From: Bedellia somnulentella
Taxonomy: Eukaryota; Arthropoda; Insecta; Lepidoptera; Bedelliidae
Length of the DNA stretch: 64,000 nucleotides
Assembly: GCA_963576735.1 (NCBI GenBank)
Contig: OY755173.1
Span: 17,206,873-17,270,872 of the forward strand
Reading direction: 5' to 3'
In this document: piece after piece, positions 25,271 to 38,172 of the stretch
Layout: the number at the start of each line of letters is the position of its first letter
How positions within the stretch are numbered: position 1 is the first letter of the stretch
Notes under the pieces: model-generated
The model's input: the letters and a program-made list of their open reading frames with translations, nothing else
Database searches by the model: none
Told to the model about the DNA's origin: nothing
Program-made: the position numbers and the translations under genes

Positions 25271-25891
25271 CTGTACACGGTTAGTAGGGTTAGTATACAT
25301 GTTTATTAATATCAGTTATGTTAACATTATTTGGAAACTATAAATGCTATTTCCAAGCTGCTATTTCGAACAATAGATTCAAAGTATTTTCTGACGAGTT
25401 GGGACATACAATCAATGATGTGTAGGTTTATTATTTTTAAGTCAGTTTTTATAGATGTCGCTAGTAATACCAAACTAGCATAAAGATTTTAAAATTATTT
25501 TATACAATAATAAATAAAAAAATATTCATTTTTCAAAATTACATAAATTTTTCTTAACCTAGTTAGTTATTTAAAGTACAAAAATATAACATTTTCCTGT
25601 TACTGAGCTAGGTAATTTACCTGTATTTCAGGCAACAATAAATAGAAAAGACTGAAACTATCAGTTTTCATATAATCGTATTGATAAGTAGTATATAAAT
25701 TATTATCAGAATCAATTGTATCTAACTAATTATATTATCACAATAAACATCTTTTATTAACTTATTATATTACTCTGATTCAGTGTATGTAAGATTGGAG
25801 TTTTTTCTTGCATTCGAAGTTATATAATACTATTAGTCTATTTATTTTATTATAAAAGTTATGTTGAGATATTAATTCTTTGATTAATTAC
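25271..25891 (-). other. Hecw intron (between exons E and F)
   Basis: 621-bp AT-rich intron splitting WW2 after NGK. No embedded element recognised. Confidence 0.65.
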
Positions 25892-26077
25892 CTTTCCATT
25901 CTTATCGAGCTTGGTATCCCATCCCAGCGGTAAATCCCTCTCGTATTCACTGAACATGTTGACCAGCGCCACAAGATCTCTGTTGTGATGGTAACGGTCG
26001 AAGGACGAGGTGTCTCGACGGATTTTAGATATCATATGCTTCAATGTCGAGTTGCCATTGTAAAGTGCTGAGGCTTC
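25892..26077 (-). CDS. Hecw: Hecw exon E: conserved linker and first half of WW2
   Basis: This exon is 186 bp (62 codons), phase 0 to phase 0, with a TTTCAG acceptor and a GTAATT donor. It reads STLKHMISKIRRD, then FDRYHHNRDLVALVNMF, then ERDLPLGWDTKLDKNGK. The KHMI-x-K-(V/I)-RRD and F(E/D)RY-x-HNRDLV motifs are specific hallmarks of HECW1/HECW2 rather than NEDD4 or ITCH ligases, and this makes the gene assignment secure. The second WW domain starts at LPLGW and is split by the intron after NGK. The exon follows the gap exon at 26854 and precedes the one ending WW2. Confidence 0.94.
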
Positions 26078-26284
26078 CTGAAATGTGTTATTTGCTTCAT
26101 TAGTTATTTCCCTAAGGGTATTTTTAGATGTATAGCTTTAACAGACACTTTTAGACTATATTACATACATGACTAAGTATGTAAAAATGTAGTCCATGAC
26201 TGTCTTTGCCCACTGCAAAACTGCAACTTTCAGAGGAAGCATATGCTTAGTATATCACGATAAACGTCATGGACGTTAAGGAGT

Positions 26285-26400
26285 TATCAAATATGTCAGA
26301 GTAGTCAAAGAAAAGCGGTGATAGGCCTGTTCCCAATCAAGTGAATGTGTATGCAATCTGAACACCTAGTGTTATTAATGTCACATGATGCTCAGAAGTG
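26285..26400 (+). repeat. SINE-A relic inside Hecw intron
   Basis: GCGGTGATAGGCCTG..CTGAACACCTAGTGTT..GTCACATGATGCTCAGAAGTG follows the SINE-A 3' half with many changes. Confidence 0.55.
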
Positions 26401-26479
26401 TCTTTTTTCATCCCTTTGGTTGAGTTTGACTTTTGAATCAGAGAAAAATACATAAATTGAAAACGCTTTTACAATATAA

Positions 26480-26814
26480 ATCGCATGTCTATAGTTCTCA
26501 CAGCCCATACATGTCCCCACCAAGGGGCTCGAGCCTACCCTATATAGGGCGATTTGGCCATAGTCCAACACGCTGGCCAATTGCGGGTTGGCAGATTAAC
26601 GACTACTACCGCAATAGTAGCCAGGACCAACGGCTTAACGTGCTCTCCGAAGCACGGAATCATCTGAATTTTCGGATAATCAGGTGATTCAAGCCTGCAA
26701 TATCCTTCCAGACTGGGTTAAATCTTACAAATTAAATTTTGTAAGGTTACCACCTCCCCGGGGACCGAGCCCGAGACCTCCGTACTTGAGTGCTTAACCG
26801 CGACACCACGGAGG
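26480..26814 (-). mobile_element. tRNA-like SINE of a third type in Hecw intron
   Basis: On the minus strand it begins CCTCCGTGGTGTCGCGGTTA, with a B-box-like GGGCTCGGTCCCC. It continues through CACGTTAAGCCGTTGGTCC and CAACCCGCAATTGGCCAGCG to GTAGGCTCGAGCCCCTTGG. These blocks recur in many insect genomes as a repeat family. The two overlapping short frames here are repeat-derived. Confidence 0.6.
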
Positions 26815-26853
26815 GCAAGTCATGTCAATAGTTTGTCGAATGTGTATAGTTAC

Positions 26854-26914
26854 CTGGGTTCATATGCAGAATTTTGTGGAAAGTCAAGGCATCCTCTGTT
26901 AATGCGGCGGCATT
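26854..26914 (-). CDS. Hecw: Hecw exon D (partial): linker before the WW2 block, cut by assembly gap
   Basis: Reading leftwards from the N gap, the minus strand has an open frame, ALTEDALTFHKILHMN, followed by a canonical donor (CAG|GTAACT). HECW proteins carry an F-x-T-x-x-x-F-x-x-(I/V)-L-H block here, so this is the end of the missing exon. The acceptor and most of the exon lie in the gap. Splicing as printed shifts the downstream frame by one base. If the CCC just before the donor were CC, the exon would end in phase 0 (HMNQ) and join the next exon (EASALYNGNS) perfectly. An assembly error at the gap edge is the simplest explanation. Confidence 0.7.
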
Positions 26915-27114
26915 NNNNNNNNNNNNNNNNNNNNNNNNNNNNNNNNNNNNNNNNNNNNNNNNNNNNNNNNNNNNNNNNNNNNNNNNNNNNNNNNNNNNNN
27001 NNNNNNNNNNNNNNNNNNNNNNNNNNNNNNNNNNNNNNNNNNNNNNNNNNNNNNNNNNNNNNNNNNNNNNNNNNNNNNNNNNNNNNNNNNNNNNNNNNNN
27101 NNNNNNNNNNNNNN
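26915..27114. other. Assembly gap (200 N)
   Basis: Exactly 200 Ns, a length often used as a placeholder for a gap of unknown size. It removes the start of Hecw exon D. Open frames reported across it are artefacts of N translation. The right flank carries an 8-bp inverted repeat (CCAATTAT/ATAATTGG, about 27122-27151). Confidence 0.98.
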
Positions 27115-27311
27115 TGAGGCACCAATTATGGAGACATATTGTATAATTGGCAAGTCTTTGTCAACCTATACTACAAATGCCTCCAAAACTTATACTACAG
27201 CGAGGGCTAGTACGAAGTTTAATCAAGAGACAGCGTAAGATATAAAAAAACGGCTACCTACTGGCAGAAAAAAAAATCAAATAAAAACGTGTTGTAGAAA
27301 ATGTAATTGTC

Positions 27312-27435
27312 ACTTAATTAGGTATAACACAGCGATGTGGGTTTCTTCACGATGTTTTCTTTTACCTTTAAAAACCTTGATAAAAATGATAGCACATATT
27401 AGCATTCTTCAAATCAGAATTCGAACTTTCGCATA
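27312..27435 (-). repeat. SINE-A relic inside Hecw intron
   Basis: Diverged minus-strand copy of the SINE-A body (GATGTGGGTTTCTTCACGAT, ACCTTGATAAAAATGATAGC). The tRNA head is hardly recognisable. Confidence 0.5.
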
Positions 27436-27737
27436 AGAAACGGTAGGGATCCCACTAAGTTTTCCAGGTTGCTCAATAACCTTGCCGTGAGCAAGAATCA
27501 CACCCTTTTTACAACCACAAAAGAACGGCGGCATATTTATAAGTCAGTAGCGAAATTATTTTACTACGCTAACCATCTCAGGATTGTGCGGAAGAGGTCG
27601 CATAAGAGGTCGCAAATTAGTGATATGATTTGTAAATATTTATGTTGCTTGTGCCCTAAATAGTTTTTTTACTTCTATGTACTAATAGGTACTCTATTTC
27701 TAGTTTGACTGGGGTTGCGGTGTAGTCAAACCATGTC

Positions 27738-28863
<1,126 letters not shown>

Positions 28864-30993
28864 CAGCTGGCAAAGGTTCTTCACATTCAATGATCCCGCC
28901 AATCATATTCGGGGGGTAGTCACCGGTGAGCGCCATCTGTCTTGATGTTCTTTCCGGGATCGACGGTAACCGGATTCCCGCCATATGTCGCAGCGGAGTG
29001 GGTGACGCCAGCGAGTTATCATTGTCGTCACTGGTATCTGCGCTCGGTCTCCTCAGGGCAACGTTCTCGGGGGGACCCGCGTGAACTATCGTCAAATTAG
29101 TATTCGTGAACTCTAAGTTAGGCGAGCGAATCTCTGACGTTCTCAATTCATTTGTGAATTCAGGAAGTTCAAAATTGTCTTGTAGTCTTTCTGGGTTCTG
29201 CACTGGTGGAGGTTGAAGATCCGGTGGGGGAACCGGGCGAGGTTTGCGCGCGTGGTGGGTTGGCGTCGGCGGACACTGCGGCGCGGCCGGGCCCGCCAGG
29301 TCCGCCACACGGGTCAGCGCCCTCGACTGCGGCCTTGAACAGCTTTCTCCATTCGGACCATTTTTACTCGGAGAATGTTTTGGTGTTCCTTCACATCCGA
29401 GATTTTTCAATAAATGACGCGGAAGACTCGAGTGTTTTGGCGTCCCACTATCCATTGAGAATTTTCGTTGCATGAGCAACGCACCCAGAGTTGGGATTTT
29501 ACTTGATTCTTCAATAGGGGAACCGGAATGCGACGAATTACAAGAACTGCTTTGCTCAAATCTTGCATTTTCATCTTCCGGTGTCCTACACCCAGTTTCT
29601 ATGTGGGAAGAGTTTAGGAAAGCTGTGACCATATTAGTATGAGCTAAATTACAGTTAGCGCGGCCAGAATTTTGTCTCGTTAATGGTTTATGACCTTTGA
29701 CAGCAGTAAGATCTTTTTCTTCTATTTGATTCTTATTGTCATCTTCAAATTCGGGTTGGTTAGTTATATCATTAATAAATGTATGTTGGGCCTTTTCTTC
29801 AGATTTTGATCTCTTTGGTGAATTTTTTGCGCTATCGACTACATCACTTGGTCCGTTCATTTTATCTCTCCGTGCAAAAGTAGTCGTTATATAATTATCT
29901 GCTCCTATATCTTTAATAAACATTATCCTATTTCTTGTATCGTTTGGTGAGTTATCGGTTGCTAATTTTGATTGTTTTTCTCCTAGTAACTTACTAAGTT
30001 TCATCGAAGAAACAGTAGATTCACCAAGACTTCCATCTGTTTCGGGTGTGGCTAGAGGTGCAACGTTATCTGGGATTTTGAAAAATCCCGCAGTCGTCGA
30101 AGGAACTACGGTTTGCTTTACTGAGTAAAATTCTCCAGGTTGGAAATCGTTGAATGCTCCTTGCAGCATTGCTGAATTAGATATATTGTTGTCAGTAAAA
30201 AACTGTTCATCTGTATCAATTAATTCAAAAGTGAAAGCATCCTCGGGTTTAGAATTCTTTTTTGGTTTCCTATGTCGCGGCACCTGTGGCGGTGAGAGCG
30301 CGTGCATTCTTTCCAACGGTTTATGTCCAAGTCGCGGAGGTAAAGGAGGAACAGGCGATTTTTCAGCTTCACTGGTAGCGTTTGCTCCTTCTAAATCATA
30401 CACAAACTTCATAATTTTGCACGGATTCTTTGGTGACCATATTTTGTAGTATTCTGTTCCAGGTGATGAGGGGGAAAGAGATTCATTATTTGATTTAATT
30501 TTCTTTTTAACTCCATTCAGGGTAAGCGCTCCCCCTGTATCAACCGGTGGTGGACATTTCTTCTTAACACCCATGGATGAAGAGGAGTTTTTAGTTGTGT
30601 CTATTGCACTAAGAGATTCACTATTTACATTGACTAACTTATTATCTACATATTTACTAAAATCACATAGTTTTTGTTCGAGATTTTCATTCCCGCTACA
30701 TTCTAATGCGCTAATTGAGCATTTATTAACATTTTCACTAAGATTTTTAATATCTGAACTAGTTCCAGGGACGAATTCGATTCTCGGATTTTCTGAGTTC
30801 ATCTCAAAACTTTCATTGGCGTAGGAGAAGGGCGAGACATGATCACCGCTTCGTTTCCTGGAAACACCTTCTTTGAGGCGAAGTGGTAACTTTTTAAGAT
30901 CAACCTTCAGCCGTTGAGGTAAAGATGGCGTCTCAGCAACACACTCTTCGTTTTCGCCATTGTAGTATCGAAAACACAGAAGTTGTTCACAGT
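28864..30993 (-). CDS. Hecw: Hecw exon B: end of HECW_N and long disordered linker
   Basis: This 2130-bp exon holds about 709 codons with no stop. It is flanked by a TTTTACAG acceptor and a GTAAGT donor, with phase 1 in and phase 1 out. The first ~25 codons finish the HECW_N block (CFRYYNGENEECVAETPS). A basic stretch (LPLRLKEGVSRKR) follows, then a long Ser/Asn/Pro-rich region of low complexity. Proline-rich pieces such as PVPPLPPRLGHKP and PPPDLQPPPVQ could bind SH3 or WW domains. The last residues, EEPLPAG, lead directly into WW1. In vertebrate HECW1/2 a C2 domain sits between HECW_N and this linker. I see no C2-like sequence in the exon or in the introns beside it. The protein would act in the cytoplasm as an E3 ligase scaffold. 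Confidence 0.9.
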
Positions 30994-31647
30994 CTGTAAA
31001 ATATAACAGAAATCATTAAGCGCACATACATATTGTGTTAAATACACAATTAAAGGAGTAGTTCTGAAATTCCTTTTCAATACCTCGACCTCAAGTAGAT
31101 ATAATCTTAAAGGTGGTTCTCCGATATTGCTTGAGATTGCATAACAGTGACGTATCTAAGGGGATGGGGACGAAGGCACGTGCCCCTCTCAGTCACGTGT
31201 ACCATGATATAAGCTTTTTTTCTGTACCTCCATCCCTTGTGCCCCAGAAAAAGTATTTGCCCCTTGTGCCACCACCATCCCCAAGATCCTGCATCCGCCC
31301 TTGTTACATAACACATCAATATCAAAGTTAATTACACTTTACCGGCTGGAAACGTTGAGCAATACAACTTGAATTTTCTAAGTTATCAAGAATCTTAGCA
31401 CTGAAAATTGAATACGTAATGTACAATACTCAATGGTCAATAAAAAGGATTTCTTCCTGCAAATTCAATTATAAAACATCCTATTGGTAAACCTAGTAAA
31501 GTTTTTTTAAAACAAGTGATCGATATCTTGCACGGTCCAGCAGGGTTAACCGAGTGAATGCTATTAAAGTTTCCAAGCCTATATACGAAAGTAAGCTCTT
31601 ACTTCCACGGGCTATTTAAGTGAATTTAATCTGTTAAAGGATATTAC
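30994..31647 (-). other. Hecw intron (between exons A and B) with repeat relic
   Basis: 654-bp intron. About 31139-31311 (ACAGTGACGTATCTAAGGGG .. GATCCTGCATCCGCCCTTG) resembles the widespread arthropod repeat whose ends read TGACGTAG and GGATCCGCC. The short frames on both strands here belong to it. Confidence 0.6.
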
Positions 31648-31743
31648 CTTCATAAGGTTGATTTGGCTCGTCAAGCAGCCACATCGTGTCTCCGCTTGCA
31701 CATCCGGTCGCCGGCACTCGCCCGCCGACGATCGTATTTGAAT
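31648..31743 (-). CDS. Hecw: Hecw exon A: part of the HECW_N region
   Basis: This is the most upstream exon of the HECW-type E3 ubiquitin ligase gene that I can place with confidence. It is 96 bp, with an AG acceptor just above 31743 and a GTAATA donor just below 31648. It enters in phase 1 and leaves in phase 1, so its final G joins the next exon to make an Asp codon. The frame reads GDTMWLLDEPNQPYE near its end and continues into CEQLLCFRYYNG in the next exon. That matches the vertebrate HECW N-terminal pattern of G-x-x-x-W followed by CFKYYHG. The upstream half of HECW_N (the DWIGLY-type block of the family) was not found within the window. Gene identity is strong. The exon boundaries rest on splice signals and phase only. 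Confidence 0.8.
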
Positions 31744-34700
31744 CTGAAATTTAAATTAATATTATTAATTATGGTATGAAATTCACACACGTAAGGAAAT
31801 ATAAAATTGGTAATAGTCATCTTTCATTTCAACAAAAACATCACAATTTTGTAGGATACATGCAATGAAATCTAGGCAACAAGCGTCAAATAAAACGATG
31901 TTAGACAAAGAAAGGAATATTTATTCTTTGACCCTTGTTCATGCACACTGTCTTAGGTAATAAGAGTCAGCCATTCTGCCAAATGGAACAAAACCCACGC
32001 AGGTGCAAGAGTCTGACACTAAAAACAAACAACGACAACTGTGCAAAAAACAGCCGAGAAAGTGAACCCTTCCCTTTTTTATCTAACAAAACTGAAGGAG
32101 GCGTGGGCCGAGCCGGTCCGGCGCAGTGCAGGCGCATCACAAATCATACGGCTCCGTAATCACCGGATGCGGGAGTCGCCCGCACATTTTACGCGAAATA
32201 ATCGAAGCCACCGAATTGGCAGTTAATTGGTGAAACACGGGCATAAATTTGGCTCGGGTAATTGATTCTGCGAGTCGCTTCAGCCGCGTTATGAATTACC
32301 ATATTTTGATTGGATGAAAATACGAGTGAGCGCGAGCGGGCAACATCCTGCGGTAACTGATGAAGTGTTCCGAGCGCTCATAAATAACGAAATGTTATTG
32401 AAATGTTTACATGCGGCTTCCCGGCTTCATTTCAGTAACTGATGCAATTTCTTCGGTTCAAAAAACAGACTTCACATCCACAGAGCCGAGACGTGATCAT
32501 GCGAAGATCAATTATACTACGTTACGTGAGTTAAGATAAATCACAAAATGATCTCTTGATCGTTTCCGTTTCGATATAATTGCCCCTAAAGACATCGTCT
32601 GGAGATCGATTGTTCCCATTACTTTTTTGTCTCATTCAACTTGTTACCCAACATAAGATACGAATGAATGTGGTATACCTTTACGTAGACTTAATGACAC
32701 TCATTTCCTTTGTTTACTTTAAATTATCGACTGATTGGTATAAATTGCCTACATTAGTGTACGTGAGTATTTTAGCTTCCTTTAACATTAATCATGATTC
32801 TTGATTTGACATAAACCTATTCACAGCTTGTTTTTTTACTGTTTTTTTTTTTATACAAGCATAAATGTAATTTGCGCATGTCCATCACAAACCGTAACTT
32901 CAGATTCATAGTAAACATTAATCATCGATTAGTGACGGCGACAGGTGACGCTATAGGTGACATGGTGACACGCCACGGATGACACAGAGGGCGTATATTT
33001 CCGCTGATGCAACATCAGTCTACTTCCGTTTGCAGGATACAGGGCGGAGATATGTCACGTTATTCCGCAACCGACTGACTAGAGGCGGCCTGCGGTCTAT
33101 TTGCGGTCCACCAGCACATGACCAACACCTTCCAATTATAATAGGTAATATAAGCAAGATTGCTTTGTGCTTTAGAACGATGATAAACAAAGTGTGTTTG
33201 TCTCATAAACAAAAAACCTTACAAACTAATGTCCAGTATTTAAGGATTTATTAATACAAAGTAAAATTAAAAAAGATAGGATATTTGCTAAGATACAAAT
33301 TGAAACTGAATTAATTAAAACAGAGTCCCGAAAATAGTTCAATAGTGCTCATAGAATGCTCACAGAACCTTCAGAACTATCAAAATATTCTGAAGCTGTT
33401 AGTTGCCATTGGGCGGATATTTTATTTGTATGCAAATATTCCATTCTAAATTAAATAGTGTTGGATGTTCAACAGTATCACCAGTGCATTGCAATATCCT
33501 TTCCTGCTGTCTTATCCCGTAATAGAGATGCTAGTATCGGTTCAATAATCCAAGTACTCTTTAATGAACCGAAGTTGGAAGCTACTTTGATACACTACTA
33601 CACTATGAAAAATATTGCCCCGGCACTGCAGTTAAACACTTTTTCATAATGTTAATGTTTAACAACTACAAGGAAGGGTTGGGGCCCTTAATAGGACTTT
33701 ACTATATTGATTGAGTACGAACTATTTAAATTCCGTATACTATATTAGAATTAAATTAACTTATCATATGGAATCTGAGATTTACACTAAAGTTTTGAGA
33801 AACAATAACACAAATAAGGTTTATGCTTAATTTTGACCGCCTAATTATGGCATTTCGAGAATTATAAGCATCACAGATTAATGAGTTAAAGACAAAGGTT
33901 TGTGACCGCTAGTTCGGCGGAAGCCCGTACTTAAGCTTAACTACGGTCAGTACAACCCTATCTAAATCATCGGTGCCAACACCCACACTCTGTAACCCTC
34001 TTTTTTTTGTTGTAATTCAACAAGCTGCGTAATGTGTTTTTAAGTGGTATCTTTGGTTTCACACCCGTGTTTCATCAAGATCTAACTCGAACATGTTATC
34101 CTTGAGAAGGGTATACTTTTTCATGCAGTGTATTTATACTAATCCTGTTAAATCTGTGTAGATTTGGCTTGGAATAGCATTACCATGTTTTTAGAATTGT
34201 GCATGGGGTAACTAAGGGTTAAAGAAGCGTTAAAGACAAGATGTTCATTTGCGAATAAAGGCTAACTCAAGATGGATGTGATATTTTACATTATATTATT
34301 TGTTTTCCCTTCCATATTTTTCACAAACCAAGAAAATAAACAGAACTCATTATGAATTTAAAAAAAAACTGTGATCATCAATCTAGGTGCGCGATGTTTT
34401 TCGCGATCTACTTACCAAAAGCCGCAAGACTATTCTCCTACACCGCCACATCCGGTTCAAGAACAAGGAAATCGGCAATTACCGGGTGTAGTTTGACAAG
34501 GATCCCCCATCAACGATGTGTCGATACGAACACCTTTGGGCTTAATAGCTCAGCATCACGCCAGCAGATGTGGTCACAGCGAAACGCCCAGAGACATTTC
34601 ACACGATGCCTTTCAACAAATTAACACTGCTCAAATCGGCCGGTGACAGAGCCGCGACGATTGACACGACACAAGGGGATCCCAATATAAATAGAATTCA

Positions 34701-35607
34701 ACTAACACGTGACATAAACGTCATTGTTTTCTTTTCGTTTTCGTCAAAAAAGCTGACGGGTTTTTAAATCAACATTTCCGCAAATAGCTATAGTGGTAGT
34801 GGATGCACAGACGAATAGACTATTCAAAAAATCTAAAGATGCTTCCTACCTTATTGAACCGCGTTTGCATGACCAAAGTGACTCTGATTTTTGACTTGAA
34901 AGCAACTTCGCAATGCTCTAAGAGTATGCTATGGCGACAGATTGTCTAGGTGGACTGCGATTGCGTAATTTTTTTAATGGTCCAATTTAGACGTCTACGT
35001 TTAAGTTATCGCAATGTTAAGCTGAATCTGCAGCTGATTAATATCATGTTTTTTTTTGAAAAGATACGAATTCGTTAATCAATCGGTAAATTTAGTTAAA
35101 ATATAACAAACCACTGTTGGCAGTGAAATGAGGTAAAGTCACTATTTATCAATCCATGTAATAGTGTTGATATAAAGACTCTTAGTAAGGCTAGTAAGCA
35201 AGTACCTCCCAAATTCATAGCAAAACCATTTCGTCCACCGACCAAAGGTATTCCGATTACTAACACCTATCCGGTATGAATCACGGCGGTAATCGTAATT
35301 CAACAAAGCGCACCGAGGGCCTGACTTAATTGAGCAGCGCGCTGATTCATATGTCGAGGATACCACGTGGTACCAAGTTGCTCGTGACAGTTCCTATAAT
35401 GAATTAATGACACAGCTTGACCTCTGTCATATGGGTACAACGGCCAGGACAAACCTCAGCAGTTGGAATAGGCGCGTATGTAAAACGATCACCGGCATTT
35501 TTTTCGTTGTTAAATAATCATTATATTTATGAATAAAGTATAAGATAAATAATAAAGTAAAAGAAAACTAAAATCAGCTCAGGAAAATGTTGGATTTTTC
35601 TTAATTT
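31744..35607. other. Gene-free stretch upstream of Hecw exon A
   Basis: No exon found. GC-richer patches occur at 32095-32350 and 34380-34690. The second has a donor-like CTTTTG|GTAAGTAG on the minus strand, but all minus frames carry early stops. Probably intron of Hecw if its first exon lies further right. Confidence 0.5.
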
Positions 35608-35611
35608 ATAC

Positions 35612-36167
35612 TGTGGAAGTCATGTTAGAGCGCACACTACTGCGGACTCAAACGCACATAGCAGCGTCTCACTCATATTCCTACATCGCGGAGTGTAAAT
35701 GTTTTTCGAGTTAAGCATAGATACAAATTATAAGTTGGTACACAGAAGGGTGTACTGGCCAGTATATCTTTGCTGTTTCCACAGTGGTGACCCCTCGATA
35801 AGAACACACGCTTCTTTCTACTACATTTCTCGATCTACCCGCAACTTCTATTCCTCGCTTACCTCACCACACCATTCATTCAGCAGAGCATCTACAGGCA
35901 TGCAATCACCGGCCTTACTGCTCACACTGAATTTTGTAATTGGTAATAGGTACCTCCTAGCTTTGATATCGTCGTATCGACTAGGAGGGGAGTACTGTGG
36001 GAGTCATGTTAGAGCGCACACTACTGCGGACTCAAACGCACATAGCAGCGTCTCACTCATATTCCTACATCGCGGAGTGTAAATGTTTTTCGAGTTAAGC
36101 ATAGATACAAATTATAAGTTGGTACACAGCGGGGTGTACTGGCCAGTATATCTTTGCTGTTTCCACA
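35612..36167. mobile_element. TRIM-like miniature LTR retrotransposon
   Basis: Two 172-bp direct repeats (35612-35783 and 35996-36167) differ at only about three positions. Each begins TGTGG and ends CCACA. ATAC flanks the whole element at 35608-35611 and 36168-36171, a 4-bp target duplication. Just inside the left LTR is TGGTGACCCCTCG, a plausible primer-binding site. Just before the right LTR is the purine run CTAGGAGGGGAG, a plausible polypurine tract. The interior is only 212 bp, too short for gag or pol, so it would depend on another element's enzymes. The 127-codon frame at 35699-36082 spans the interior and is not a gene. Confidence 0.88.
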
Positions 36168-36171
36168 ATAC

Positions 36172-37690
36172 CATAAAGTTTTTTCTCAAATACAGACACC
36201 GATTCGCATTTTTTTCTTAGCAAACTCATATCCTATCAATTCAATGGTTGTGATTAATATCGAGGTTAAATCTGAATATACGGTGCTAATAAATGTTTAA
36301 TGTTGAAACACTTGTACCTCTGCTACACTGCTGCCAGATGTATCCGTACAATACAGGTACAACGCGAAAAATATGGTAGGCTTTAGTACTGTCTTTTTCA
36401 AGGAATTCTTTACTTCAGTATCATTTCATTTCCAGTGACAACGGAAATACCACAACTTTTTAAAACATTTTACATCCAATTAAGTATAATGAGGTGTGTT
36501 TTTCTTTCGATATGGATATCATGGCCAGAAATGGTAGGCAAATTTTATGGAGTGATATGCACTCCACCTGGCTTAAGGTTTATGCAAACTATCTGCGTTT
36601 TACACAAACGCGCGGTTGCATCATTTCGAATAACTTCTTTCACGGAAAAAGACAAAAAGTTGCATAAGTTTTACATTGGTTGAACTTGATTACTGTTCCT
36701 AATCATTAATTAATCATGTGTAACAATTTTCATGTTGTTTGGTTGAATAGTAAATTTGTGAAAGTCTAAAAAAACAATTCAAATTGTATATTTTTAATAT
36801 AAGGTTGCAATAACCACAATACTTTAATAAAAGATAGTGAAAAAAACCGCTTTAAGCCCGCGTGTTTCCATCATGCAGCTTACACGAACCTTAAGAAAAA
36901 CAGTATGGAAACCAGTTGGCTCCAATCACCTCATATGGGTTGGAGGCTAATGGAGGCGCGACACCCGTTATCACCAACTTAGGCGCTTACTCAGACGTAT
37001 ATCTTTGCCTCACCTTTGCGCCAAGCAGGTTCCTCTAGATTTATTCATACTTGTCCATTTAGAACATAATAGGCATATAAATATTATAATACAAAATACG
37101 AGAGTATTATGCTGCAGAAAAAAACTTGTATGGTTATTATTAAATCTAGTATAAACGATTTCGATGATTTAGTTACAATAAGAACCCTATACTAATGTTT
37201 ATAACGTTTAGCTACAAAATTTGAGTATAAATCATAAAGTGGTCGAAAATTTGCGGTCGGAGTTCCAGTAACGGACTTTTTAGTTACTATTTTATGTCAA
37301 ACCTTTTTTTCCTTTATCTAAAACTTACAAACCATACATACATATACTCACGGCATTATTTTTCATTGGTAAACCATATTTTACATCAAGTCCGGTACGG
37401 ACATTCTTTAGACCCGCATCCGCCTTGGTCAACGCTCTGGGGAAGAGTCATCAGGAATCTTTATTTTTCATGTTTCACCTGTCGATAGAAACTATGTAAT
37501 AGTGTGTGATAGCATCGCATTGCAAGGCTAACTGAGAGGGTTTTCTCGACCTTCTGTCTACACATTGTATATGAGTTATTTTTATTAGTAGTAACTCGTC
37601 GAGTCTCTTCAACTGACACTGCTCAATCAGGTACTATACAATAAAGTAAGTAATTATGTACACGTAGTGCCATAATTATGTATTTCAAGT
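36172..37690. other. Gene-free stretch
   Basis: AT-rich. An isolated SINE-B tail fragment (ACATACATATACTCACGGC) occurs at about 37335-37354. An 82-codon frame at 36435-36683 has no recognisable features. Confidence 0.5.
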
Positions 37691-37806
37691 TTATGTATGA
37701 GAAGAATGATGAATATAACAGAAGCAAGAGAGATTTGCCTGGATCGTACAAAGTCTCGATCTATAATCTCTGCCTACCCCAATGGGAACAATGGGCGTGA
37801 GTAAGT
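37691..37806 (+). mobile_element. LINE 3'-end fragment, second copy
   Basis: Reads RRMMNITEAREICLDRTK on the plus strand, then TCTGCCTACCCCAATGGG..AATGGGCGTGAGTAAGTAG. It matches the C-terminus and tail of the LINE at 40738-41050. Confidence 0.75.
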
Positions 37807-37961
37807 AGTGCCATATTAGGATGTGTAACAAGCACAATTGCCACAATGTATAACTGATGATAAATGCGGGTGTCACGCGTGGGTGAGGGCCGCGTATTCA
37901 ATCAGTCGCCATCGCCAACCCTCAATTAAGTCGATAAGAAGAAGTATTCGTATATAAATAC

Positions 37962-38172
37962 AGACATACATACATATATATACTCACGGCCATAAATACC
38001 AAGAACGGGCAGCCTGAGGAAAAGATGGTTGAAATAATTATCGCTCGTGATGGGTCTACAACCACATCGCCCAAAAATCACTTAAAGAGCCCCATACCCT
38101 TAGTCGCCTCTTACGATACGACATTCATGGGTAGAAAGGGGTAGTGACATTGTGAGCTGGCATTACACGGCA
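37962..38172 (-). mobile_element. SINE-B copy, internally deleted
   Basis: The ATATATACTCACGG tail is at the left, with TGATGGGTCTACAACCACAT and the CCTCTTACGATACGAC head side. About 40 bp of the usual middle is missing. Its right part is included in the 219-bp tandem duplication. Confidence 0.78.

Noticed and set aside
26833..27153. Four frames across the N gap
   Set aside because: Produced by translating Ns.
29206..30824. Plus-strand frames opposite Hecw exon B
   Set aside because: Shadows of the long minus-strand exon; the minus frame has protein homology and correct splice phases.
35699..36082. 127-codon frame
   Set aside because: Spans part of one LTR, the non-coding interior and part of the other LTR of the TRIM-like element.
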